Part shown: positions 41,970 to 52,400 of the stretch, piece by piece
Numbering within the stretch: the stretch's first letter is position 1
Layout of the letters: every line of letters starts with the position of its first letter
Origin: Zizania palustris
Taxonomy: Eukaryota; Streptophyta; Magnoliopsida; Poales; Poaceae
Assembly: GCA_019279435.1 (NCBI GenBank)
Contig: JAAALK010000082.1
Location: 25,639,034 to 25,703,033, forward strand
Length of the DNA: 64,000 nt
Direction of reading: 5' to 3'
Notes under the pieces: model-generated
The model's input: only the letters and a program-made list of their open reading frames with translations
The model's database searches: none
Told to the model about the DNA's origin: nothing
Translations under genes and position numbers: made by a program

Positions 41970-42180
41970 TCACTTGTACTCGAAAGATGGGATCAGAGTG
42001 TTGGGCGTGTCGAAGCTCTCCAAGATCTCGGACTTGCCTCCGCTTGGGCTGCCCTTCTTCTCCTCGTCCTTCTTCTCAAAGAGTGCATCGGCAAAGGTCT
42101 TGCCATTGAAGAACCGGCAGGTGGCGGCGCCTTGTGGGAAGTCAATGCTGTAGGGGAAGAAGTTGGCCTTGGCCTTGGCG
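41970..42180 (-). pseudogene. GDSL-lipase / TIM17 chimeric fragment
   Basis: One continuous minus-strand frame ending in TGA. Its first part (YLAKAKANFFPYSIDFPQGA then TCRFFNGKTFADAL) resembles the block just after the GDS motif of GDSL esterase/lipases (NNYL...PYGIDFP...GRFSNGKT). The second part (FEKKDEEKKGS then GGKSEILESFDTP and SFEYK) resembles the charged C-terminal tail of plant TIM17. Upstream the frame enters a GC minisatellite. Both families are disrupted: no GDS motif, catalytic triad or TIM17 core is present. Orientation is the same as the TIM17-like first exon at 41408-41566, but the order tail-then-head is reversed. Confidence 0.6.
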
Positions 42181-42184
42181 AGGT

Positions 42185-42740
42185 AGCCGCCCGAAGCCCC
42201 CCCGCTAGAGCACCCACCTTCGAAGCCCCCGCCGCCCAGAGCCCCCCCGCCCCCCACCGCCCGGAGCCCCGCCGCCTGCAGCCCCCCGATGCTCGGAGCC
42301 TCATCGTTCAGAGCCCCTCGCCTCCCAGAGCCTCCGCCGCCCGCAGCCCTCACCCCCCGCCTCTCGAAGGCCCCTCCGCCCGGAGCCCCGCCTCCCAGAG
42401 CCCTCGTCACCCGGAGCCCCCTCCACCTGCAGCCCTCGCCTCCTGGAGCCTCTGCCGCCCGGAGCCCCTAGCCTCCCAGAGCCCCACCGCCCAGTCCTCC
42501 TGCCCCCACCTCCTAGAGCCCTGTCCGCCAGGAGCCCAGCCTCACGGAGCCTCGCCTCCCGGATCCCCCACCACCTGGAGCCCCCTCCACCCACCGCCCC
42601 TCGCCTCCCGGAGCCTCTGCCGCCTGGAGTCCCGTGCCTCACGGAGCCCCCGCCGCCCAGAGCCCCCTCCACCCACAGCCCCTCGCCTCTAGGAGCCTTC
42701 GCCGCCCGGAGCCCCCGCCTCCCGGATCCCCACCACCCGA
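42185..42740 (+). repeat. GC-rich minisatellite 2
   Basis: Degenerate 15-bp-based units (CCGCCCGGAGCCCC, CGCCTCCCAGAGCCC) repeated over 550 bp, with no AT interruptions. Long frames on both strands are compositional. It shares its core with 39927-40397. Confidence 0.8.
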
Positions 42741-42779
42741 AAGTTGTCACGCGCATGGATACAGTTGTAAGTCACAACT

Positions 42780-43746
42780 TAATTTTTATATATTTACAAG
42801 GAAAATTTTATACTATCCCAAATCAGCATACACCATTTATTTTATATTTTATATAATCTAACGACTGTGATTTAAATATGACAACCTATTACCTCTTAGG
42901 AGATAATATGTTATATATCCTTCCTTTGTACGATACATGTGCATGCAAAGAATAACAATCAATCAATATCCTTTCTTTCTTTTTATGTGCGCATACGTAG
43001 ATTATGACTTAGATTACGCGTGCATGCATATGCTTAAGTTAAATTCACTTCCATGTGCACATGCAACTAAGAGCATGCAGAAGATTACATTTCGATGCCA
43101 TTAATTTCTTTCCATGAGCATACGCAAATCGCTAGCTATTCCTGTAATCAAAGAATTTGTCTGCATAATCAATACAATCATCTTATAATAATTTTATTTT
43201 GATTATATCGTTCTGGTAACAATTAATTTTTTGTTTGAATATGTGATTTATCTCTGTAGAATTCATAAAATTTCAAAGTTTATTTTAATCAATCTAATTG
43301 TTGTAAGTTTAAAAAATCATTAAATGGGTAGACCCACGTAGCAGTTAGATTGTATTTTAGGATATGTATTTTTTTCCATCAACTTCTCTTATGTTACATG
43401 ATCCAATATAAAAACATGATTTTCGTTTGTCATTAGATGTCAAGAGCACCTTCTATAATTGTCTGTTAGTGATACTATAAATTGTGACAGATTGTAACCA
43501 TTGAATAAAAAATAAACTAAAATTTATTTTAGTTAATTAAATATGATTAAGGGCTAAGATTGCTGCACGAATGGATACAGTGCCCGTATTGGGTCACAAA
43601 TTAATTGTATATGCGTGTATTTATATAATTGCATTCTTTAATATTAATAAGATTGATTTAGAGATCACAATCATCCAAAACACACAATAAAGTATTTCCA
43701 AAACAACTAGACATCAATGCACTCGCTCATTTATGCTAAATTCAAG
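42780..43746. other. AT-rich intergenic region left of element E
   Basis: Nothing recognisable. The last five bases before E (GTGTT, 43747-43751) are its target duplication. Confidence 0.5.
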
Positions 43747-43751
43747 GTGTT

Positions 43752-44250
43752 TGTTGGCGCAAATGTTACGCCAACAGGTTCTCGGTAATCAAGAACAGAC
43801 AAACAGGAAGTTTGTGTTTTTAGGACTAGCTTGAGCCTCCGGGATGGATAATAGCTCAAGTGGTCCGAATGAGTATAGATGAACAACTTGTTCTGGCTCC
43901 CCTTTTACAAGGTACAATGGGGGGTATTTATAGGGAAAAAAGCATAAGGAAAAGTACTATTTACCCCTAAATTACAACCGACATAGTAGAAACTATTCGG
44001 TATTATAAACAAGGTTATACACGATCAAGCACTGCAAGGTAGATGGATAAGCTGGACATCCAATCAATCATGTCCTTCTGCTTCGAGGTCTCCATCTTCC
44101 CTTCGGAGGGTTCTCTAAGACTTCGCACCGTGGCACCCTCCGGTCGTGGCGACGTATACTCCGAACAGCAATCCGCCACCTTCGGGGTCCTCACTCAGCC
44201 AACGAAGGGTTACTCTTTAAGTCTTGGAAATGGAGTAATTTCCCCCAACA
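43752..44250 (-). repeat. Element E 3' LTR (left)
   Basis: 499 bp, TGTTGGCGC...CCCCCAACA. The TATA box is on the minus strand at about 43925-43932 (TATAAATA). It matches the right LTR except for about eight small differences. Confidence 0.95.
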
Positions 44251-44264
44251 GTAGCCCCTCGAAT
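44251..44264 (-). other. Polypurine tract of element E
   Basis: Minus strand CGAGGGGCTAC next to the 3' LTR. It is short and interrupted, but positioned correctly. Confidence 0.5.
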
Positions 44265-44697
44265 ACGCCTTTCTGTAGTTAACCTGTTTTAGAAAGAAGG
44301 CAGTATACGAAAAGAACATTTCTAATTTCTGAGGCTTAAAGAGGATTTGAAGATGCTGTGACTTAGCCCAGGATTTTGGACCCAATACTTTCGAACCTTC
44401 GCCTTCGAGTTCTTGATACAGTGAGAACGCTCACTGGGAAGGGAACGGTTTCAGAGTGTGAGCGTCGTGGAGATGGTTTCGGAGTACCCACGTCGTGGAG
44501 ACGGTTCCGGAGAGCGAACGTCATGGGGCGCCGTCAAAGTGACCGTTACGGCGCAAGTAGCCGTTACCTTCTGCAAAAAGGTAACGGTCAATTTTTACAG
44601 CGGTTATACGCCGTTCCAATTACCGGACCCACTTGTCGGTGACGGAAGCCGAACCTGCAATGTGAAATCAACTGAAGAGTAGTACTGGTCGCGTGGT

Positions 44698-44705
44698 TAT
44701 AAAAA
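44698..44705 (+). promoter_or_regulatory. TATA box of the antisense gene in element E
   Basis: TATAAAAA about 97 bp before the ATG at 44802, on the strand opposite to element transcription. It follows a TTCGGAGTACC-rich GC segment. Placement and sequence fit a dedicated core promoter outside the LTR. Confidence 0.6.
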
Positions 44706-44801
44706 GGGGAAGGCGGAGATTAATCGAGATTTTTTACCGCATTCATCACCTGCGATTCACCTTTCTCCCAAACTTCCAAACTCTTGAATCGTTCGAGCAC
44801 G

Positions 44802-47800
44802 ATGGCGAGAACTAGCCACACCACCCCTGCAGCGGCCAACACCTTGGCACAGAGGCAGGCATGGGCTGCTTCGGCAGCAGCGGCAATGGCGGGGGCTCCG
44901 AGCGGTGCTTGGCCCAAGAATCCTCGGGCGCTCCGTCCGCCCTCCAAGAAGAAGATTGCTCAAAGCTTCATCATCGGCCAATCCTTGAGCACTGCCGAGT
45001 CCATTGAAGAAGCGGTGGACGGAAGGTTGGGCGCTGGGCTGAGGACTCGAGTCCCCGGGACAGAGTCGACTCCAAGGCCGAGGAGAGGAGAGGTGGTGGT
45101 CTTCGAAGCATTCTTCGAAGCAGGCCTGGGGCTACCGGCCGTGGACTTCTTGGTAGAGGTGTTGGACTTGTTCCATATCACCCTGCCTCAACTGTCCCCA
45201 AATGCCATCGCCCAATTGGCCATCTTCGAATGGGCGCTCCGGGTGGAGGGATGCGAAGGACGCTCCGAAATCTTCGCCGCGACCCACGAAGCCATATGCC
45301 AACCGAAGCCACAAGACGGGCCAGGGGACTCCAAGGTGACGATAGCCTTCGGCAGCGTCAACTTCCAGCTGTGGAGGGAGCACGCTCTCCGCTTCCCTGC
45401 CAAAGCTATAAACGACAGATGGTACACCAACTGGATACTTCGGTGGTTTTATGCCGAAGTCGGAGAGGACTCCCCCTCGCTGGTCCTCTCCAGGAGATCT
45501 GGTACCGGAAGGAGGTGGATATCTCTCCGAACCCTAGCCTGCTCTCGACGAGGCTAGGGTTGCTTACCTCAGTGGCTCGTCATATGAGCATGCGCGACTT
45601 GGCTGAGGAGTTCGTCGCTCTTCGGATCCCTCCCCTCGGAGCCAACTGGCCGATTGTGTTCCCACAAGCTTCGGAGGGGGACCTCCGAAACTTAGGTAAA
45701 CCTACTCCTTGCTGCATCATATTTGAACGAAGAAATCAATTATACTTATATTCTCATACCTTTTTCTTTCAGTGGCGCCTTTGGTATTGGCTCCGGAGGA
45801 CATAGTTCGGGCCACCGAATGAGTTCTCGGAGCCCCTTCGGTGGCCGAGAGGCAAAGAAGGTTGGAGCTGGTGGGGAGCTGGGAGCGATCCAACAGAGTG
45901 TGGAGAGCTCTCGGCATGGAGCCCCCGGCTCTTCCTGACTTCGCTCCGACCGGAGCAGTTGGCCGTAAGAGGAAAGCCGCTGCCGAGCCCTCCAAAAAGG
46001 CCGGCAAACAGCCGCTTCGGAGGAAGAAGGTAGCGAAGCACCCTTCGGAGTTGGCGCCCGCCTCGTCTGTCTCGTCGCCGGGTGCGCAAAGCTCGGCCTC
46101 CGAAGAGGTAGAGGACTCCGATGGCCAGACAGCAGCGGCCTTTGAAGCCTACCTCTTGGGTGACGAGGATACAGGGGAAGTCCCTCCTCCCACCTCCGTC
46201 GGGGAGGTGGTAAGCGTGGCTCCTACTGCTCCTGCTGCGCCCGTCGTCGTTCAGGTGGAGTCGGATTCCCCTACTCCCAACTTGCCCGCACCCGAGGTGG
46301 TCCCTGCGGAGGCCGTGGCTCCGATGGAAAATGTTGAGGGCAGGACCTCGGGGGATGACTTTGCCGACATCCTCCAGATGTACGAAGCCCTGGAGGATCC
46401 AGCAATCCTTCCCCACGAAGCTCCAGGAGGTTTTTTTTGAAGCTCCTCCCTTTTATACTCAATACCTGCTTGCTGTCTGTGAAAACATGCTTATTTATTT
46501 TGTTATTGAAATAGGTACCTCTTCGGGTGTTGATGCTTTGGTGGCGTCCGAAGCCCCTGCGTCTTCGGAGGCTGTCGTCCGAGCGAATCCCTCCGCGCCT
46601 TTGGACGCTCCGAATTTGGCGGCGGAGAATGTGTCTTTTGGGGCAGACGACGTGCTCGCCGGGACGGAGTTGGCGACGGAGGTCACTCCTGTCGTGGCCA
46701 CCTCGACCACCGAGGTTGCCTCTGCCGCTGTGGCTCGGGTTGAAGAGGTGGTTGCCGATGGTCGGGGTACTCCTACTTCGCCCTCCTTCGTGCCGGGGCG
46801 AGGTAAGAGTATTTCTAGCCTCGGCCTTCTTCCCGGCCAGGCCGCGCCCTCCGTTGGCAATTCGGAGGATGAGGCCGCAGCGGATGATGCCCAAGCTCTG
46901 TCTTGGCTTCCTCTGCTGGCTCCGTTCCTGGAGCACCGGAGTGTCCTCCGAAGACTTATGGAGCCCCTAGCTGAGAGAAGCCAAGACATTGCCAATTCGG
47001 AGTTGATCTCCGTCTTGAGCGAGGCCAGGGCTTCGAGGCTCAACACAGCCCTCGAAAGGGCTGCCCTTCAGGTATAAAAAAGACACCATAGCTACTTCGC
47101 ATTAGTAGTCATAAATACTTTAGTACTTACTTAGTTCTTTTTGCAGCAATTTGTTCTTGCTAGAGCGGCAGCGACTTCCAACGAGGTCGAAGTTAATCGA
47201 CTTAAACGGAAGGTCACTACCCTCCAGACGGCTCTTAACAACTCCATCGGGAGATCCCTCAGGCTGGAGGAAGAAGTCTTGGAGGAACGGAGGGCTAGGG
47301 CGGCGTCGGACGAAGCCCTCGGAGCCCTCCGTTCGTCTGCCCAGGAGGTCGAGGCCGAGCGCGTTGTCCTTCGAGCGGAGGTTGAAAGGCTCCGCCAAGA
47401 GGCCGCTACCTCAAGTGCGCAGCTGGTAGAACTTCAGGGAGCTCTTAGCCAGGCGATGGCCCTCAAGAGTTCTTTGATGCTCCGGGTGGCCGAAGTGGGC
47501 GCGACTACTGCAGGCTTGGAAGCAGCGGAGAAGAAGAATTCTAGTACTGCGGACCGTACCTTGGAAGCCCTCCAGGGTACGCTGGAGTACTTTGGCACCA
47601 TGTGCCCTTCGGCTTCTGTTGCAACCCACGAGCCCCTTGACCGGAAGCTGACGAGGATCCAGGTTGCTTCGTCGTTGATGAAGAACTTCGGTATTCGGTA
47701 CGGGGAAATCTCCGGACAGTGTGCTGGTATCGGGGTTCTTCGTCATCTTGAATCCCTTCGGATCCCCCTTGGCTCAGTCGAAGGCTCGTCTCCTGGAGGC

Positions 47801-48001
47801 TTCGCGGACGATGACTTGCTGCGGCCATCTTCGGAGGTGGCTTCGGCCTGGGAGGCCTTCCGGTCGACCTGGAAGACGGATCATAAGGCCGCAGCTAAGG
47901 CCTGGATTGACGAGGCCCGTCGGCAGAAGCAAGCGCAGACAAGGCCATCACTCCCTGCTGCGCCAGCCCCTTCGGTTCCTGCTCCGCTGATCGACCCGTA
48001 G
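44802..48001 (+). CDS. Spliced antisense gene of Tat element E (putative gypsy-type transposon domain)
   Basis: Four exons: 44802-45695, 45773-46429, 46515-47071 and 47147-48001. The introns (77, 85 and 75 bp) are all GT-AG and all joins keep frame. Exon 1 carries a region resembling the Pfam putative gypsy-type transposon domain (GLGLPAVDFLVEVLDLFHIT, LPQLSPNAIAQLAIFEWALR, VNFQLWREHALRFP, then WYTNWILRWFYAEV). Exons 2-3 are acidic, Pro/Ala/Ser-rich, with a basic patch after VGRKRKAAAEPSKK. Exon 4 begins with a long coiled coil (about 120 residues, Leu/Glu/Arg heptads). In this copy a one-base frameshift near 45470 and a TGA at 45820 break the frame, so it is likely non-functional here. Function of the family is unknown; the protein is encoded against the direction of gag-pol. 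The start is the first ATG after the TATA box. Confidence 0.8.
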
Positions 48002-48111
48002 GTCTAGCCGCTTAGGACTGTTATGTATATGAAGCCCTGTAAACCCTGTTTTTATTAATGAAAAAGTTATAAACGGGAACTTGTCTTGGGTGTTCTGCTA
48101 TTTTTTAGGTT

Positions 48112-48564
48112 TTGTCATGCCCTTCGAGCCCTGACTTCGAACTTCTAGAAATTACCAACGAGCTTCGAAAGGAGTGGGCAAACCTCACGGGTTTGAGGCC
48201 TTACCGCCGCTCCCGCTTTTCTGTTCCTCGTGGGGACGAGGGGGAGATCACCCTTGACGTTCGAAGGGACGTCTTAGCTTATATTAAAGAGGAAGAGAAG
48301 ACGGAGGGGTCCTCGTCTTCCGAACCTATTGACTGGTCCGACTCGGAGTACCGAGCTGAAGACCCTGCGGAGGCTGACTCCGAAAGGCTCCTGACATGGG
48401 CTGAGCTTCAAGAGGAGCAGAGGAAACTGCTATCCTCTAAGAAAAAGAGAAGTACCCGGACTAAAAGGACGACTTCGGCGGCTTCAAGTTCCGAAGGGAA
48501 AAGTAGCCGCAGGGGCCGAAAGGGTCTCCGATTTTATTTAGGCTTAGACAAAAATTTCTCTTGA
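48112..48564 (+). CDS. Second antisense open frame in element E, unrecognised
   Basis: 150 open codons with no ATG at the start; the first codons follow an acceptor-like TATTTTTTAG, so it may be an exon. The translation is charged: ITNELRKEWANLTGLRPYRR, an acidic Ser/Glu middle and a Lys/Arg/Ser tail. I know no family. It could be a separate exon of the antisense gene or a spliced alternative 3' end; a poly(A)-like AATGAA lies between it and the main stop at 48001. Confidence 0.4.
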   Translation: MSCPSSPDFELLEITNELRKEWANLTGLRPYRRSRFSVPRGDEGEITLDVRRDVLAYIKEEEKTEGSSSSEPIDWSDSEYRAEDPAEADSERLLTWAELQEEQRKLLSSKKKRSTRTKRTTSAASSSEGKSSRRGRKGLRFYLGLDKNFS

Positions 48565-48763
48565 TGTATAATTATAATGATTTAACGTGAAATGCTTCGA
48601 AAGTATGCTGTGTGACTCGTACCTTTCGACCCCCCTTGTGGGTGGCGGAGCCTTTACCATAGAAAAGGGTTCGCTAGGCACAATGACTGTCCGAACACCT
48701 GCATGCTTCGAACTTTGTACTTATCATTTGCTTTCGAAGACTAAAAATTTGCTCGCTTCCTTT

Positions 48764-49298
48764 TTTAAGTCTCTAGACTGCTGTACGGATCCTAACAAGC
48801 CGGAGCCTCGAATCCGTAGGTTGGCCACCTTCGGCTCTTTTACAGATACTTCGCACCCGGAGGCTGAAAATCTGTTTTCTTTAAAGTCCTTAGACTCTTC
48901 TACGGATCCTAACAAGCCGGAGCCTGGAATCCGTAGGTTGGCCACCTTCGGCTCTTTTACAGATACTTCGCACCCGGAGGCTGAAAATCTGTTTTCTTTA
49001 AAGTCCTTAGACTCTTCTACGGATCCTAACAAGCCGGAGCCTGGAATCCGTAGGTTGGCCACCTTCAGCTCTTTTACAGATACTTCGCACCTGGAGGCTG
49101 AAAATCTGTTTTCTTTAAAGTCCTTAGCTCTTCTACGGATCCTAACAAGCCGGAGCCTGGAATCCGTAGGTTGGCCACCTTCGGCTCTTTTACAGATACT
49201 TCGCACCCGGAGGCTGAAAATCTGTTTTCTTTAAAGTCCTTAGACTCTTCTACGGATTCTAACAAGCCGGAGCCTGGAATCCGTAGGTTGGCGGAGCC
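48764..49298 (-). repeat. 117-bp tandem repeat, about 4.6 units, in element E
   Basis: Units of 117, 117, 117 and 116 bp plus a partial one, each with TACGGATCCTAACAAGCCGG and CCACCTTCGGCTCTTTTACA. The first unit has diverged most (GTCTCTAGACTGCTG); the others are almost identical. It lies between integrase and the antisense gene, the usual place of hypervariable tandem repeats in Tat elements. Long frames here are repeats, not genes. Confidence 0.95.
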
Positions 49299-49477
49299 GC
49301 TGAACCAATGGTTCGGAGGCAGCCCCTTGGGTCTTGAGAAAAATGCTTGGCTCTACCAGCATCACCGTCCTCCCAATGCGTCCATCAGGAGTAAGGGATA
49401 TTGGAAGAGCAAAACAGGTTTCAACCCTTATCTTTATTTATAGAAAAGAAAGTGTTACAAGTGATTACAAGGAGGCC

Positions 49478-52400
49478 TTAAGCGTAATATCGCTTAAGGT
49501 GCTCCGCATGCCATGCATGTTTCAACTCTTCCCCTTCTAAATTAGCTAATTTAAATGATCCGGGCCATCCTGAGCGTAAGATAACATATGATCCTTCCCA
49601 TTTGTTTCCTAGCTTCCCCGGAGCTATTACACTTCGCAATACTAGATGACCCGGCTTTAACTCACTTAATCTAACTTTCGGGTCATACCACGTTTTGGTG
49701 TGTTCCTGGTACTTAGTCAGGTTGGCGACAGCTCGGAGCCTTGTTTCTTCTGACAGATCTAGTGACGTACTCCGGTCATCTTCGTCCCCGGGTTGAATTA
49801 CGCGAAGCGACTCCCCTTTGAGCTCCGTAGGAGTCATGGCTTCATCTCCGAAGAGCAATCTGAATGGTGTGAAACCTGTTGATCTAGTTTGAGTGGTTCG
49901 GATGGACCATAAGATTTTAGGCAGTTCTTCGACCCACAGCCCCTTGGCCAATCCTACAATTTGGCGATTTAACCCGGAGAGGATGTTCCCGTTGGCTCGC
50001 TCGACGGCTCCGTTGGACTGCGGATGTCGTACTGCTGCGAAGCATAGCTTAATGCCTAGTTCTTCACAAAATGTTTGAAAGGTATCAGGTTCGAACTGGG
50101 TTCCATTATCCACCGTCAACTCTCTGGGAACTCCGAATCTGCATATAATATTCTGCCAGAAGAATTTTTGCACGTTCCTCGAGGTGATAGCTGTTAGCGG
50201 CTCCGCTTCCACCCATTTTGAGAAATATTCGATTGCTACTACCGCAAATTTCAAACCGCCTTTTGCCACTGGGAAAGGGCCTATGAGGTCCATGCCCCAT
50301 CTAGCCATTGGCCATACTGGGGCAATAACTTGAAGCTGAGCTGGTGGGCGATGGCTCCGTCTGCCCATCCACTGGCAGCCTTGGCATGTTCGAACTAGTT
50401 CTTCTGCATCTCTTACTATTGTTGGCCAATAAAACCCTTGCCGAAGCGTCTTGCCTGCTAGCGCTCGAGGGGCTAAATGACCTCCGCAGAGTCCTTCGTG
50501 GATGCCCCGAAGTATGTCTTGACCTTCAGGCTGTGAGATGTATCGAAGTAGGGGTGAGCACACTCCGGCCTTGTATAGCACTTCATCAATAAGCTTGTAA
50601 TTTCGAGCTCTTGCTTGCAACCTTCGAGCTTCTGGGCCTTCCGGAGGGTCCATGCTACTTTGCAACATGCTTATTATCGGAGCTCGCCAATCTGTAGTTG
50701 GAATGCACATTACTTATGATGAGGGTATTTGGTCAGCCGCTGGCTGCTCCAGCTCTTCGTAGAAAGCACCCTCCGGGAGGTCCACCGCTCCTGCTGCAGC
50801 CTTTGCAAGAATATCTGCAAGTTGATTCTCTGCCCGAGGGATGCTTCGAACTGTAAACCCTTTGAATGCTGCTTCGGCCTTGCGGATTTGTTCAAGGTAT
50901 TGCGCGAGATGCGGGTTTTTTGCTTGAAAGCTTTTGTCAATATGCCCCGCGATGACTTGGGAATCTGTCTTGATCACTATTCTTGTAGCTCCGAGCGCTT
51001 TAGCCTTTCGGAGGCCTAGCAAGATTCCTTCATACTCGGCAATGTTATTAGTGGTTCTGAAGTTGAGCCTTGCGGAATACATGGCCTTTTGCCCTGATGG
51101 TGACAAGATGACGGCCCCTGCTCTGGCGCCTGATGCTTGATAAGCTCCGTCAGAGAATATTGTCCAAAAACCTTCGGAGGGTTCTTCCGGGGTCCAGATT
51201 GCAGATGGAGTCCACTCTGCTACGAAATCTGCTATAATTTGAGATTTAACAGCTGTCCTCGCCGTGAAGGAGATTTCGAAGGGTGCCAGCTCGACTGCCC
51301 ATTTCCCAATCCTGCCTATGGAATCTTTGTTTCGGAGCATATCCCCAAGAGGATACGACGTAGGGACGATGAGGTTATGTGCCAAGAAATAATGCCTTAG
51401 CTTTCGCGAGGCCATTACTAGGGCATAAGCAAACTTCTCGAGCTCGGAGTATCTGACCTTGGCTCCGGATAATGCCTCCGACACAAAATAAATTGGGTTT
51501 TGCACCAGCTTCCCCTTAAGCTCAACCTCTCGGACCAGCACTGCGCTTATTGCTGAACCCGCTGCTGCAAGATATAAAAGCAGTGTTTCCTCCGGAAGGG
51601 GAACAGTTAAGGTTGATAATGTGCCGAGGTATGCTTTTATATCTTCGAAGCTCTTTTGGCACTCCGGCGTCCAGCTGAAGCTTTCGGATCCCTTCAGCGC
51701 CTTGAAAATTGGGAGGCTCCGCTCTGCCGACCTGGACAGGAACCTGCTGAGTGCTGCGAGCCTTCCTGCTAGCTTCTGTACTTGTTTCAAATTCTCTGGT
51801 GGAGCCATCCTTTGCAGCGCAGTTATTTGTGTTGGGCTAGCTTCAATCCCCCTGCTCGAAACTAAGTACCCTAGCAGCTTTCCTGCTTGTGCCCCGAATA
51901 TACATTTTTCGGGGTTGAGGCGTACTCCACATGCTTGGAGGCTCTCAAATGTTTCAGCTAGATCTAAGCTATGCCGGTGCTTTTGAGCACTTTTTATTAC
52001 AATATCGTCCATATAGGCTTCGACATTGCGGCCTATCTGATGACCTAGAGCCTTAGCTAATAAGCGAGAAAAGGTGGCTCCGGCATTCCGTAAACCAAAA
52101 GGCATTCTTACATAACAGAATACTCCGGAAGGAGTTATAAAGCTTGTCTTGGCTTCGTCTTCGCGCTTCAGCCATACTTGATGGTACTCGGAATAAGCAT
52201 CGAGGAAGCTTAATAGTTCGAAGCCGGCTGTGGAATCTATCAATTGATCTATTCGGGGCATTGGGTAGGGGTCTCGCAGGCATGATTTATTCAACGAGGT
52301 GAAGTCAATACACATGCGCCACTTGTTCGAGTCCTTTTTTCTTACAAAAACAGGGTTAGCCAACCACTCAGTATGGGCTACCTCCCTGATAATGCCAGCC

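Noticed and set aside
42132..42756. 186- and 151-codon frames
   Set aside because: Minisatellite 2; only the last 70 codons of the minus-strand frame (41970-42180) have recognisable content.
44784..44801. Upstream TTG start for the antisense gene
   Set aside because: A proper ATG at 44802 is in the same frame and at a suitable distance from the TATA box.
46271..46936. 221-codon minus-strand frame inside the antisense gene region
   Set aside because: Shadow of exons 2-3; composition effect, lacks homology to any retroelement protein.
48587..49234. 215-codon plus-strand and 160-codon minus-strand frames
   Set aside because: Produced by the 117-bp tandem repeat, whose period is divisible by three.
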